A stretch of 37,756 nucleotides of DNA from Williamsia sp. 1135 (lineage in GTDB: Bacteria; Actinomycetota; Actinomycetes; Mycobacteriales; Mycobacteriaceae). Positions 23,727-31,668 of the stretch are shown one piece after another. The position numbers and the translations under genes were made by a program. Under the pieces are notes generated by a model. The model was not told where the DNA came from and did no database searches. It was given only the letters and a program-made list of their open reading frames with translations. Position 1 is the first letter of the stretch. Each line of letters starts with the position of its first letter. Where the stretch lies: assembly GCF_002095395.1 (NCBI RefSeq), contig NZ_MJEI01000061.1, forward strand, positions 1 to 37,756, given 5' to 3'.

Positions 23727-25250
23727 ATGACCGTTTATGCCAATCCCGGAACACCCGGCGCAGTGATGAACTTCGAATCACGTTACGAGAACTGGATCGG
23801 TGGCAAATGGACGCCGCCCGTGAAGGGCCAGTACTTCGAGAACCCGTCGCCGGTGAATGGCAAGACCTTCACCGAGGTCGCCCGCTCGACCTCTGAGGAC
23901 ATCGACCTCGCGCTCGACGCCGCCCACAAGGCCGCTCCGTTGTGGGGCCGCACCTCGGTCGCGGAGCGTTCGCTCGCCCTGCTGCGTATCGCCGATCGCA
24001 TGGAGGCAAACCTCGAGAAGATCGCCGTCGCCGAGTCGTGGGACAACGGCAAGGCCGTCCGCGAGACCCTCGCCGCCGACATCCCGTTGGCGATCGACCA
24101 CTTCCGCTACTTCGCCGGCGCCCTCCGCGCCCAGCAGGGTGGCATCTCCGAGATCGACGAAGACACCGTGGCCTACCACTTCCACGAGCCCCTCGGCGTC
24201 GTAGGGCAGATCATTCCGTGGAACTTCCCGATCCTCATGGCCGTGTGGAAGCTGGCTCCCGCCCTCGCGGCCGGCAACGCTGTGGTCCTCAAGCCTGCTG
24301 AGCAGACCCCGGCGTCGATCCTGTTCCTGGTCGAACTGATCAAGGATCTGCTCCCGGCCGGCGTGCTCAACATCGTCAACGGATTCGGCGTCGAAGCCGG
24401 CAAGCCGCTTGCCTCGAGCAACCGCATTCGCAAGATCGCCTTCACCGGTGAGACCACCACCGGCCGCCTGATCATGCAGTACGCATCCGAGAACATCATC
24501 CCGGTCACCCTCGAACTCGGTGGCAAGAGCCCGAACATCTTCTTCGCCGACGTGATGGCGCAGGATGACGGCTTCCGCGATCGTGCGCTCGAAGGTTTCA
24601 CCATGTTCGCCCTCAACCAGGGTGAGGTCTGCACCTGTCCGAGCCGCGCACTGATCCAGGAATCGATCTACGACGACTTCATCGATCTCGCCGTGGCGCG
24701 CACCAAGAAGATCAAGCAGGGCAACCCCCTCGACACCGACACCATGATGGGTGCGCAGGCCTCCAACGATCAGTTCGAGAAGATCACCTCGTACCTGTCG
24801 ATCGGTAAGGAAGAGGGTGCTCAGGTACTCACCGGTGGTGAAATCGTCGAGCTCGAAGGCGATCTCGCAGGCGGCTACTACATCCAGCCGACGATCTTCG
24901 CCGGCACCAACCGGATGCGAATCTTCCAGGAAGAGATCTTCGGCCCGGTGCTGTCGGTGACGAAGTTCTCCGACTACTCCGAGGCGCTCTCGATCGCCAA
25001 CGACACCCTCTACGGCCTCGGCGCCGGCGTGTGGACGCGTGACGGCGCCACCGCCTACCGTGCGGGACGTGAGATCCAGGCCGGACGCGTGTGGACGAAC
25101 ACGTACCACGACTACCCGGCACACGCGGCCTTCGGCGGCTACAAGCAGTCCGGCATCGGACGCGAGAACCATCTGATGATGCTCGAGCACTACCAGCAGA
25201 CCAAGAACCTGCTGGTGGGTTACGCTCAAGAGGCCAAGGGCTTCTTCTGA
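23727..25250 (+). CDS. NAD-dependent aldehyde dehydrogenase (acetaldehyde type)
   Basis: The 507-residue enzyme oxidises aldehydes, probably acetaldehyde, to acids with NAD. Catalytic residues are Glu263 in [10 protein letters not shown] and Cys302 in [11 protein letters not shown]. The motif [10 protein letters not shown] and the C-terminus [10 protein letters not shown] plus [11 protein letters not shown] are typical of the ExaC/AldA group. The start is ATG 23727, preceded by GAAGGAG at good spacing. DUF779 follows 53 bases downstream, the standard partner of this enzyme in actinobacteria. CRP-like and GTTGCAAC motifs upstream suggest control by carbon source, and the GAF regulator upstream is a likely activator. 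Its codon use is noticeably cleaner (more C-ending codons), suggesting high expression. Confidence 0.94.
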   Translation: MTVYANPGTPGAVMNFESRYENWIGGKWTPPVKGQYFENPSPVNGKTFTEVARSTSEDIDLALDAAHKAAPLWGRTSVAERSLALLRIADRMEANLEKIAVAESWDNGKAVRETLAADIPLAIDHFRYFAGALRAQQGGISEIDEDTVAYHFHEPLGVVGQIIPWNFPILMAVWKLAPALAAGNAVVLKPAEQTPASILFLVELIKDLLPAGVLNIVNGFGVEAGKPLASSNRIRKIAFTGETTTGRLIMQYASENIIPVTLELGGKSPNIFFADVMAQDDGFRDRALEGFTMFALNQGEVCTCPSRALIQESIYDDFIDLAVARTKKIKQGNPLDTDTMMGAQASNDQFEKITSYLSIGKEEGAQVLTGGEIVELEGDLAGGYYIQPTIFAGTNRMRIFQEEIFGPVLSVTKFSDYSEALSIANDTLYGLGAGVWTRDGATAYRAGREIQAGRVWTNTYHDYPAHAAFGGYKQSGIGRENHLMMLEHYQQTKNLLVGYAQEAKGFF

Positions 25251-25303
25251 TCGGAAGCCGCTAGCCAAGAGCGACAAGAGTTTTCACCAGAAAAGAGACC
25301 GTG

Positions 25304-25714
25304 ATGACTGCTACTGACAGAGTCGTCGCAACTGACTCCGCCGTGGAGCTCCTGACCAAGTTGTCGGAGCTCCACGGCGGCCTCATGATTCACCAGTCCG
25401 GTGGATGTTGTGACGGATCCGCGCCCATGTGCTACCCCGCGGGCGAGTTCCGGGTGGGAAGTCGCGACGTCCTGCTGGGTGAGATCGAGCTGCCCGAACT
25501 CCTTCCCGCGGTGCGGGTCTGGATTCAGGGCGACCAGTACGAGCTGTGGAAACACACCCAGTTGATCCTCGACGTCGTCAAGGGACGTGGGGCGGGCTTC
25601 AGCCTGGAGGCGCCCGAAGGGGTGCGCTTCCTCGCCCGGTCACGAGTCTTCGACGAGGCCGAGAACACCTGGCTGGACGCCTGCCCGCCCCGCAAGGGCG
25701 CAGACGTCACTTAG
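25304..25714 (+). CDS. DUF779 protein (aldehyde dehydrogenase partner)
   Basis: The 136-residue protein is a member of DUF779. The signature HQSGGCCDGSAPMC lies near residues 29-42, with three cysteines that could bind a metal or act in redox. VRVWIQGDQYELWKHTQLIL and FSLEAPEGVRFLARSR follow, also family-like. Function is unknown, but members nearly always sit beside an acetaldehyde dehydrogenase, as here. The ATG at 25304 is used; a GTG directly before it is the alternative. It is probably co-transcribed with the dehydrogenase. Confidence 0.9.
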   Translation: MTATDRVVATDSAVELLTKLSELHGGLMIHQSGGCCDGSAPMCYPAGEFRVGSRDVLLGEIELPELLPAVRVWIQGDQYELWKHTQLILDVVKGRGAGFSLEAPEGVRFLARSRVFDEAENTWLDACPPRKGADVT

Positions 25715-25789
25715 GACTCCCCGTCCAGGGTTGTCCGCAGGACATGTGAACTGCGAGAGCCCACCACATTCGGACCCATGAGGGACTGT

Positions 25790-25824
25790 CGAGGGCGATA
25801 TACCCTCGGCGGCCCCTTACGGGG
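25790..25824 (+). terminator. Tandem weak hairpins after DUF779
   Basis: CGAGGG (25790-25795) pairs with CCCTCG (25803-25808) around seven bases, and CCCC (25813-25816) pairs with GGGG (25821-25824), followed by ACGTTTG. Together they may terminate the aldehyde dehydrogenase transcript. The stems are short, so the call is tentative. Confidence 0.3.
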
Positions 25825-25858
25825 ACGTTTGTGGTGACCAATTGGGCGCGACGGTCGA

Positions 25859-25864
25859 TAAGAT
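25859..25864 (+). promoter_or_regulatory. -10 element for a leaderless DJ-1/PfpI transcript
   Basis: TAAGAT ends six bases before the ATG at 25871, and TGACCA (25835-25840) sits 18 bases upstream of it. No Shine-Dalgarno is present. Transcription would begin at or next to the ATG, giving a leaderless message, which is common in Mycobacteriales. Confidence 0.4.
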
Positions 25865-25870
25865 TCATAC

Positions 25871-26467
25871 ATGCGCGAAGTATCTGTGGTCTTGTTCGAC
25901 GGCTTCGAATTACTCGACGTCTTCGGCCCTGTGGAAATCCTCAGTGTCCTTTCCGAGCAGTTCCGGGTCACGATGGTGGCTGCGGAGCCGGGGCTGATCG
26001 CGAGTTCGCAGGGGACGCGCGTCGAGGCGACCGCGGGCTTCGCCGACGCAGCGACCCCCGACATCGTCATGGTCCCCGGCGGCATCGGATCACGACCTCT
26101 GGTAGACGACGACCGATATCTCGAGCAGCTCCGGACCTACGTGACCGGCGCGAATCTGGTGACCTCCGTGTGCACCGGTTCGGCGATTCTCGCCGCAGCC
26201 GGACTGCTCGACGGATATCGGGCCACCTCGAACAAGCGGTCTTTCGATTGGGTTGCCACACAGGGGAGTTCAGTCACCTGGGAGCGGCGCGCCCGCTGGG
26301 TGCAGGACCGCGATCGCTGGACGTCGTCGGGTGTGGCGGCCGGCATCGACATGACCGCCGCCTTGATCGCGGACCTTATCGACACCGAGACTGCGCAGCA
26401 TGCCGCCGCGGTCATCGAGTATGCGCCGCAGACCGACCCGGACGACGATCCCTTCGCCGATCGCTAG
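25871..26467 (+). CDS. DJ-1/PfpI-family protein
   Basis: The 198-residue protein has the class I glutamine-amidotransferase-like DJ-1/PfpI fold. The nucleophile elbow is VTSVCTGS with Cys101. VLFDGFELLDVFGPVEIL (about 7-24) and VPGGIG (68-73) are family signatures, as is SGVAAGIDMT near the C-terminus. The pattern resembles isonitrile hydratase-type proteins and the N-terminal domain of some AraC regulators, but there is no helix-turn-helix here. Substrate is unknown. The message is probably leaderless. It stands alone, with GlgC-like downstream 54 bases away. Confidence 0.88.
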   Translation: MREVSVVLFDGFELLDVFGPVEILSVLSEQFRVTMVAAEPGLIASSQGTRVEATAGFADAATPDIVMVPGGIGSRPLVDDDRYLEQLRTYVTGANLVTSVCTGSAILAAAGLLDGYRATSNKRSFDWVATQGSSVTWERRARWVQDRDRWTSSGVAAGIDMTAALIADLIDTETAQHAAAVIEYAPQTDPDDDPFADR

Positions 26468-26521
26468 CGCGCAGCGCGCCGGAGAAGGTTCAAAAGCCGC
26501 ATAACGGGCACACTGGAGTCC

Positions 26522-27754
26522 ATGGGCAGATCAGATGTGGTGGCAATCGTGCAGGCCGGCGGCAAGGGCTCACGCATGGATGTGTTGACCGAGAGTCGCG
26601 CCAAACCCGCTCTACCGTTCGGCGGGAACTACCAGTTGATCGACTTTCCGCTCTCCACGCTGCACCGGAGTGGGATCGACGAGGTCTGGTTGTGCGTGCA
26701 ATACGAGGCACATTCGTTGCTCGAGGAAGTGGCGGGAGGACGCCCGTGGGACCTCGATCGCACCAGTGGGGGACTGCGGTTCGTCCTGCCGCAGGAGACG
26801 AGTGAGGTCGACACCGAAAGTGGATTTGCGACCGGGAACGCCGATCTCCTGTATCGGATCCGAGGTCAGATCGCCGACCGCGCGCCGGAAGCCGTGATCG
26901 TCATGAGTGCTGATCACGTGTACTCGTTCGACCTCGAAGACGCACTACGGACCCATCGGTCCGCTGGTGCCGAATGCACGATCGTCACCACGACGTGCTC
27001 CCGCGAGGAGGCCTCTTCTCACGCTACGGTCACCGCCCGGAAGAACGGCACCGTCACCGGTTTCGCATACAAGCCCGAGCAGCCGACGACCACCGTGATC
27101 GCGGCAGAGATCTTTGTGTACGACCCCAAGCTTCTCGTGAAGGCACTGGAAGAGCTGATCTCTCAGACGAACAAGGTGCCGGGCGACGGCGACACCGGGC
27201 TCGGAGATTTCGGCGAGCATCTGGTGCCCTGGTTCGTCGACCGGGGCAAGACCGTCGCGCACAAAATGCCCGGGTACTGGATAGATGCCGGACGCCCTGA
27301 GACCTATATGCAGGCCCACCGCGATCTCATCGATGGCACCATCGACCTGGCCGACTCGCGTTGGCCGATCCTGACCCGGCAACCACAGCGCTCCGCGGCG
27401 CGGATTGCCGCGAGCGCCACCGTGAAAGACAGCATGATCAGCAGTGGCGCACACATATTGGGCGACGTGAGGCGCAGCGTGATCGGGCCCGGCGTGGTGA
27501 TCGAGCAAGGCGCTTCGGTCAACGACTCCATCGTCTTCGCCGATGCCGTGGTGAAAAAAGGCGCCACAGTCGATTGGGCGATCATCGACGAGCGTGTGGT
27601 CATCGGCAACGGCGCATCGGTCGGCGGGCGTCCGCGTACTCGTCCGGTGCCGAGCGAGAAGATCACGATCATCGGCATGAACGCGGCGGTGACCAAGGGG
27701 GCCCGAGTCCCGCTGGGTGATCGGGTGTCACCGTCGGGTCGGGTGACGCGCTGA
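26522..27754 (+). CDS. GlgC-like sugar-1-phosphate nucleotidylyltransferase
   Basis: The 410-residue protein has the GlgC layout: a nucleotidyltransferase domain (about 5-260) and a left-handed β-helix domain with hexapeptide repeats (about 290-385). QAGGKGSRMDVLTESRAKPA (11-30) is the triphosphate loop, and FGGNYQLIDFPLS follows. It departs from true ADP-glucose pyrophosphorylase in several places: GNADLL for GTADAV, ADHVYSFDL for GDHIYKMDY, and LST for LSN. It may use another nucleotide or sugar. GGAG lies close to the ATG (three bases). The GH15 gene follows on the same strand, 45 bases away, so glycogen or trehalose metabolism is likely. Confidence 0.82.
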   Translation: MGRSDVVAIVQAGGKGSRMDVLTESRAKPALPFGGNYQLIDFPLSTLHRSGIDEVWLCVQYEAHSLLEEVAGGRPWDLDRTSGGLRFVLPQETSEVDTESGFATGNADLLYRIRGQIADRAPEAVIVMSADHVYSFDLEDALRTHRSAGAECTIVTTTCSREEASSHATVTARKNGTVTGFAYKPEQPTTTVIAAEIFVYDPKLLVKALEELISQTNKVPGDGDTGLGDFGEHLVPWFVDRGKTVAHKMPGYWIDAGRPETYMQAHRDLIDGTIDLADSRWPILTRQPQRSAARIAASATVKDSMISSGAHILGDVRRSVIGPGVVIEQGASVNDSIVFADAVVKKGATVDWAIIDERVVIGNGASVGGRPRTRPVPSEKITIIGMNAAVTKGARVPLGDRVSPSGRVTR

Positions 27755-27799
27755 CAGAATCCGGTGCCTGCCCGAAGGGGCCGTACGTACCGTGGAGGG

Positions 27800-29671
27800 A
27801 TGAGACGTAAGCGGAAGGGAAGCGAATCGGGCGGCGCCGAATGTGAAGCCGGTAGTACGGCCGTTGACTACTTGCCGATAGCCGATCATGGCGTCATCGG
27901 TGACCTGAGGACCGCCGCGGTCATCGGCATCGACGGCCGAATCGACTGGTTCTGCTGTCCGCGCTTCGACTCACCGAGTGTGTTCGGCTCTCTTCTCGAC
28001 GCCGACGGCGGTGGCGTGTGGTCGATCCAGCAGATCGATGGCGACGTCACGACGCGCCAGTTCTATCTTCCGGACTCCAACGTCCTGGTCACCCGCTTCA
28101 TGAGCGATGACGGGGTCGCCGAGGTGCAGGACCTGATGCCGTTGGTGGAGGCAGGTCGCACCGACCACCGCACCCGGATCGTCCGCCGATTCGAATGCGT
28201 TCGGGGCGCAGTCAGTTTCCGAACGGTGGTTGCGCCGCGTCTGGACTACGGCCGGGCCGAGCACAGCCTGGAACTCGACGGTGATACCCGCGCCCAGTTC
28301 ATCGGCGCGGATCTGACGCTGCACCTGGCGGCAACACAGCCGCTGACCCAGAACGACGACGGTTGCGTCACTGCTGAGTTCGACATGTCCGTCGGTGAGA
28401 GTGCCACGTTTGTACTGGCTGCCGAGCCGATTTCCGACGAGTGCTTCGAGCTCGACAGCTCGCCGGACATCGTGCACTCGACAGTCGACTTCTGGCAGAG
28501 CTGGGTGTCGCAGTCCGACTACACGGGCCGGTGGCGCGAGATGGTTCACCGTTCGGCACTGGTGCTGAAGTTGCTCACCCACGAGCCTTCGGGCGCGATC
28601 GTGGCAGCGGTGACGATGGGATTGCCGGAAGAGATCGGCGGCGAGCGCAACTGGGACTATCGGTACGTCTGGATCCGGGACGCGGCCTTCTCGCTGTACG
28701 CATTGTTGAGACTCGGATTCACCTCCGAGGCAGCTGATTTCATGAAGTGGCTGACGCAACGCTTCTGCGGGGAGGCCGATGAGTCGGACAGCCGGGGTCC
28801 GCTGCGACTGATGTACACCGTCGACGGTGAGATGCCACCTGCGGAGACGGTGCTCGATCATTGGGCCGGCTATCGGGGTTCATCGCCGGTCATGTTCGGC
28901 AACAACGCTTCTGATCAGCTGCAGCTCGACATCTATGGTGAGCTCATCGATTCGGTCTACCTGTTCAACAAGTACGGGGCGGGGATCTCCTACGAGTCGT
29001 GGGACCAGCTGTGTGCCGTGGCCGGCTGGCTCACCGAGAACTGGGACCAACCCGATCAGAGCATCTGGGAGCCACGCGCCGAACCACAGAACTATGTGTA
29101 TTCACGGCTGATGTGCTGGGTGGCGCTCGAACGGATGATCCGGGTCAGTCGGCAGCGGGGATTGCCCGGCGATGTCGTCGGCTGGATGGCGACCCGCGAT
29201 GAGATCTTTGCGCAGATCATGGATCGTGGTTGGAGCGACAAGCTCGAAGCTTTTGTCCAGACGTTGGATTCGGATCAACTCGATGCCTCGCTGTTGCTCA
29301 TCCCCGCGGTCAAGTTCCTCTCGCCGACCGACGACAGGTTTGTGAAGACACTGACGGCGCTCGAGGAACACCTGGTCAGCGATTCGCTGGTGTTCCGCTA
29401 CGACGCGGCCGAAGGATCGGATGGCCTCGCGGGCAGCGAGGGCACCTTCTCCCTCTGCTCGTTCTGGTACGTCGAGGCGCTCACGCGTTCGGGGCGGGTC
29501 GCCGAGGCGAGACTGGCGCTGGAGAAGATGTTCACCCACGCCAACCACCTCGGGCTATATGCCGAGCAGATCGGGGTCAACGGCGCTCAGCTGGGCAACA
29601 TCCCGCAAGCCTTCACACATCTCGCCCTGATCAGTGCCGCAATCAACCTCGATCGGCAGCTGGGGGACTGA
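27800..29671 (+). CDS. GH15 glucosidase/trehalase
   Basis: The 623-residue enzyme matches the actinobacterial GH15 group (Rv2402-like), which includes an acid trehalase and glucan glucosidases. The N-terminal β-domain opens with YLPIADHGVIGDLRTAAVIG and IDWFCCPRFDSPS. The (α/α)6 domain has NWDYRYVWIRDAAFSLYALL, then IWEPR carrying the general-acid Glu, and the end motif AEQIGVNGAQLGNIPQAFTH holding the general base. No signal peptide is seen, so it acts in the cytoplasm. The chosen start ATG 27800 has GGAGGG directly abutting it, which is unusual spacing. A GTG at 27764 is an alternative. It pairs with the GlgC-like gene. Confidence 0.88.
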   Translation: MRRKRKGSESGGAECEAGSTAVDYLPIADHGVIGDLRTAAVIGIDGRIDWFCCPRFDSPSVFGSLLDADGGGVWSIQQIDGDVTTRQFYLPDSNVLVTRFMSDDGVAEVQDLMPLVEAGRTDHRTRIVRRFECVRGAVSFRTVVAPRLDYGRAEHSLELDGDTRAQFIGADLTLHLAATQPLTQNDDGCVTAEFDMSVGESATFVLAAEPISDECFELDSSPDIVHSTVDFWQSWVSQSDYTGRWREMVHRSALVLKLLTHEPSGAIVAAVTMGLPEEIGGERNWDYRYVWIRDAAFSLYALLRLGFTSEAADFMKWLTQRFCGEADESDSRGPLRLMYTVDGEMPPAETVLDHWAGYRGSSPVMFGNNASDQLQLDIYGELIDSVYLFNKYGAGISYESWDQLCAVAGWLTENWDQPDQSIWEPRAEPQNYVYSRLMCWVALERMIRVSRQRGLPGDVVGWMATRDEIFAQIMDRGWSDKLEAFVQTLDSDQLDASLLLIPAVKFLSPTDDRFVKTLTALEEHLVSDSLVFRYDAAEGSDGLAGSEGTFSLCSFWYVEALTRSGRVAEARLALEKMFTHANHLGLYAEQIGVNGAQLGNIPQAFTHLALISAAINLDRQLGD

Positions 29672-29701
29672 CAGAACCCGAACGTGGTGGCCGTCAGGCG
29701 T

Positions 29702-30193
29702 TCAGTGCCCGGCCGGCGTGTACTCCCCGGGAACCATGCGCGTACTGACGGCCAGTCGGTTCCAAGCATTGATCACCGTGATGGCCGCGATCAGATGGGC
29801 CAGTTCCTCCGGCTCGAAATGTTCGGCGGCCCGGTCGAAGACCTCGTCGGGAACGAATCCTTCGGTCAGCAAGGTGATTGCTTCGGTCAGTTCGATCGCC
29901 GCCACCTCTTTCGCTGTGTAGAAGTGCTTGGATTCCTCCCAGGCCGACAGCTGGACGATGCGATCGACTGATTCACCAGCGGCGAGAGCATCTTTGGTGT
30001 GCATGTCGATACAGAACGCGCAGTGATTGATCTGCGAGGCGCGGATCTTGACGAGTTCGGCGATCACGGGGTCGAGTCCGCTGCGCGCGGCTCCGTCGAG
30101 GCGGACCATCGCCTTGTAGACGTCGGGCGCCAGGCCGGCGAGTTGTAGACGAGGCGTGTGGGCGGGGAGCCGGGTTTGCGGTGTTGTGGTCAC
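29702..30193 (-). CDS. Carboxymuconolactone decarboxylase/AhpD-family protein
   Basis: The 163-residue all-helical protein has the AhpD-type redox motif CAFC (58-61) followed by His65 in CIDMH, which supports a peroxidase-linked disulfide reductase role rather than decarboxylation. Earlier family features are ELVKIRASQINHCAFC. The GTG start has no Shine-Dalgarno, and TAGCCT six bases upstream could be the -10 of a leaderless message. It is divergent from the MocR gene, and the MocR sites lie in the shared 45-base gap, so it is the likely target. It converges on the GH15 gene. Confidence 0.88.
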   Translation of the reverse strand: MTTTPQTRLPAHTPRLQLAGLAPDVYKAMVRLDGAARSGLDPVIAELVKIRASQINHCAFCIDMHTKDALAAGESVDRIVQLSAWEESKHFYTAKEVAAIELTEAITLLTEGFVPDEVFDRAAEHFEPEELAHLIAAITVINAWNRLAVSTRMVPGEYTPAGH

Positions 30194-30213
30194 AGGGTCA
30201 GGCTACGACACAA

Positions 30214-30260
30214 TGGACCTCTGCTATGGTCCAATTTCGTGTCAGATTCGTGGTCCAATT
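30214..30260. promoter_or_regulatory. MocR operator: two direct and one inverted repeat
   Basis: TGGTCCAATT occurs exactly at 30227-30236 and 30251-30260, 24 bases apart. CAATGGACC at 30211-30219 is an inverted near-copy of GGTCCAATT. MocR regulators typically use two direct repeats and an inverted half-site, so this layout fits. The middle site overlaps the -10-like TATGGT (30226-30231) and the last lies inside the coding sequence, suggesting autoregulation. Confidence 0.7.
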
Positions 30261-31660
30261 CAGGTGATGGAACGCCGCCCTCGATCGGCGGGGTCGACCT
30301 GCACCTCGATCTGCACACCGGCCGCGTGCGAGAGGCGCTGGTAGATGCCCTCAGGGATGCTGTCCGGAGCAGCCGTCTGGCACCAGGCACCTCACTGCCG
30401 CCGACCCGGTCACTGGCGGCGGATCTGGGAATGGCCAGAAACACAGTGGTGCAGGCGTATTCGGAACTGGTCGCCGAAGGCTGGCTGATCTCGAGGCAGG
30501 GTGCCGGAACCGTGGTCGCGCAGCGGACCCCGGATTCGCCGCGCCCGGTGCCGGCCGGTGCCCGGACGTCGGCGCCGCACCGACATCTGCACGATCTGCG
30601 GCCGGGCCGGCCGGATGTGTCGGCTTTCCCGCGCACCGAGTGGATCCGAGCGGTTCGACGGGCGGTGTCGTCGGCGCCCGACTCCGCGTTCGGATACGGA
30701 GATTGCCTGGGCCGACCCGAACTCCGTGCCGCGGTCTCGAACTATCTTGCCCGGACGCGCGGTGTCGACGTCACGCCGGAACGAGTCATCGTCTGTTCCG
30801 GCGCATCACACGGATTCGCGCTGCTTGCCCAAGCGCTTCGTGAGCAGGGTGTCAGCGAGCTGGCGGTGGAGTCCTACGGCCTGGGTATCCATCGGAAGGT
30901 TTTCCTCGACAACGGTGTTCGGACGCGGCCGATCGGGGTCGATGACCTCGGTGCCCGCATTGCCGATCTCGACGCGCTCGGGTCACGGGCCGTCCTCTTG
31001 ACGCCGTCGCATCAGTTTCCGACCGGTGTCGCCCTGGATCCGGAACGCCGAAACGCGTTCGTCGATTGGGCTCGGCGGACCGGGGGGATCGTGATCGAGG
31101 ACGACTACGACGGGGAGTTCCGATACGACCGTCGACCAATCGGTGCGCTTCAAGGTCTTGATCCCGATCACGTTGTCTACGTGGGTACGACAAGCAAGTC
31201 TCTCGCGCCTGGACTGCGACTGGGATGGATGGTGCTGCCCGAACGCCTGGTGCCGGCCGTGGCCGACTTCAAGGGTGCACACGAAGTGGTGGGTGTCGTC
31301 GACCAACTCGCCATGGCCGACCTGATCGAGACCGGGGCGTACGACCGACATGTGCGCGCGATGCGACTGCGCTACCGGCGCCGTCGCGACCAACTGGTGG
31401 CCGCCGTGGCGGACGCGGCCCCGGACTCCCGCATCACCGGTATGAACGCAGGACTCCATGTCCTGTTGGAGCTGGCATCAGGGAACGAGAGTGCCGTGGT
31501 CGAGGGTTCTGCGTGGCAGGACCTGGCGGTGTACGGACTGGCTCAGTTCCGTCATCCGGACATCACCGAACAGCGGGATGCGTTGGTGATCGGCTACGGC
31601 ACCCCGTCGGCAAGCGGCTGGCCAGGGGCGCTCGAGGCCCTGTGCCGGGTGTTGCCCTGA
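30239..31660 (+). CDS. MocR-family PLP-dependent regulator (GntR helix-turn-helix + aminotransferase)
   Basis: The 473-residue protein joins a GntR-type winged helix (about 25-95; LPPTRSLAADLGMARNTVVQ) to a fold-type I aminotransferase domain. The PLP-binding Lys is Lys320 in VGTTSKSLAPG. FGYGDCLGRPELRAA and EDDYDGEFRYDRRP are family signatures. Such regulators bind an amino compound through PLP. The frame extends further upstream, but GTG 30239 places the helix-turn-helix at the normal distance from the start, and TATGGT just upstream suggests leaderless transcription. No pdxST genes are near, so it is not clearly PdxR. It is divergent from the AhpD-like gene and ends eight bases from zwf. 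Confidence 0.9.
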   Translation: MSDSWSNSGDGTPPSIGGVDLHLDLHTGRVREALVDALRDAVRSSRLAPGTSLPPTRSLAADLGMARNTVVQAYSELVAEGWLISRQGAGTVVAQRTPDSPRPVPAGARTSAPHRHLHDLRPGRPDVSAFPRTEWIRAVRRAVSSAPDSAFGYGDCLGRPELRAAVSNYLARTRGVDVTPERVIVCSGASHGFALLAQALREQGVSELAVESYGLGIHRKVFLDNGVRTRPIGVDDLGARIADLDALGSRAVLLTPSHQFPTGVALDPERRNAFVDWARRTGGIVIEDDYDGEFRYDRRPIGALQGLDPDHVVYVGTTSKSLAPGLRLGWMVLPERLVPAVADFKGAHEVVGVVDQLAMADLIETGAYDRHVRAMRLRYRRRRDQLVAAVADAAPDSRITGMNAGLHVLLELASGNESAVVEGSAWQDLAVYGLAQFRHPDITEQRDALVIGYGTPSASGWPGALEALCRVLP

Positions 31661-31668
31661 TTCTCCCG

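Noticed and set aside
23778-25277. 499-codon minus-strand open frame opposite the aldehyde dehydrogenase
   Set aside because: The dehydrogenase has all catalytic motifs and a good ribosome site; the antisense frame has none and exists because of strong codon bias.
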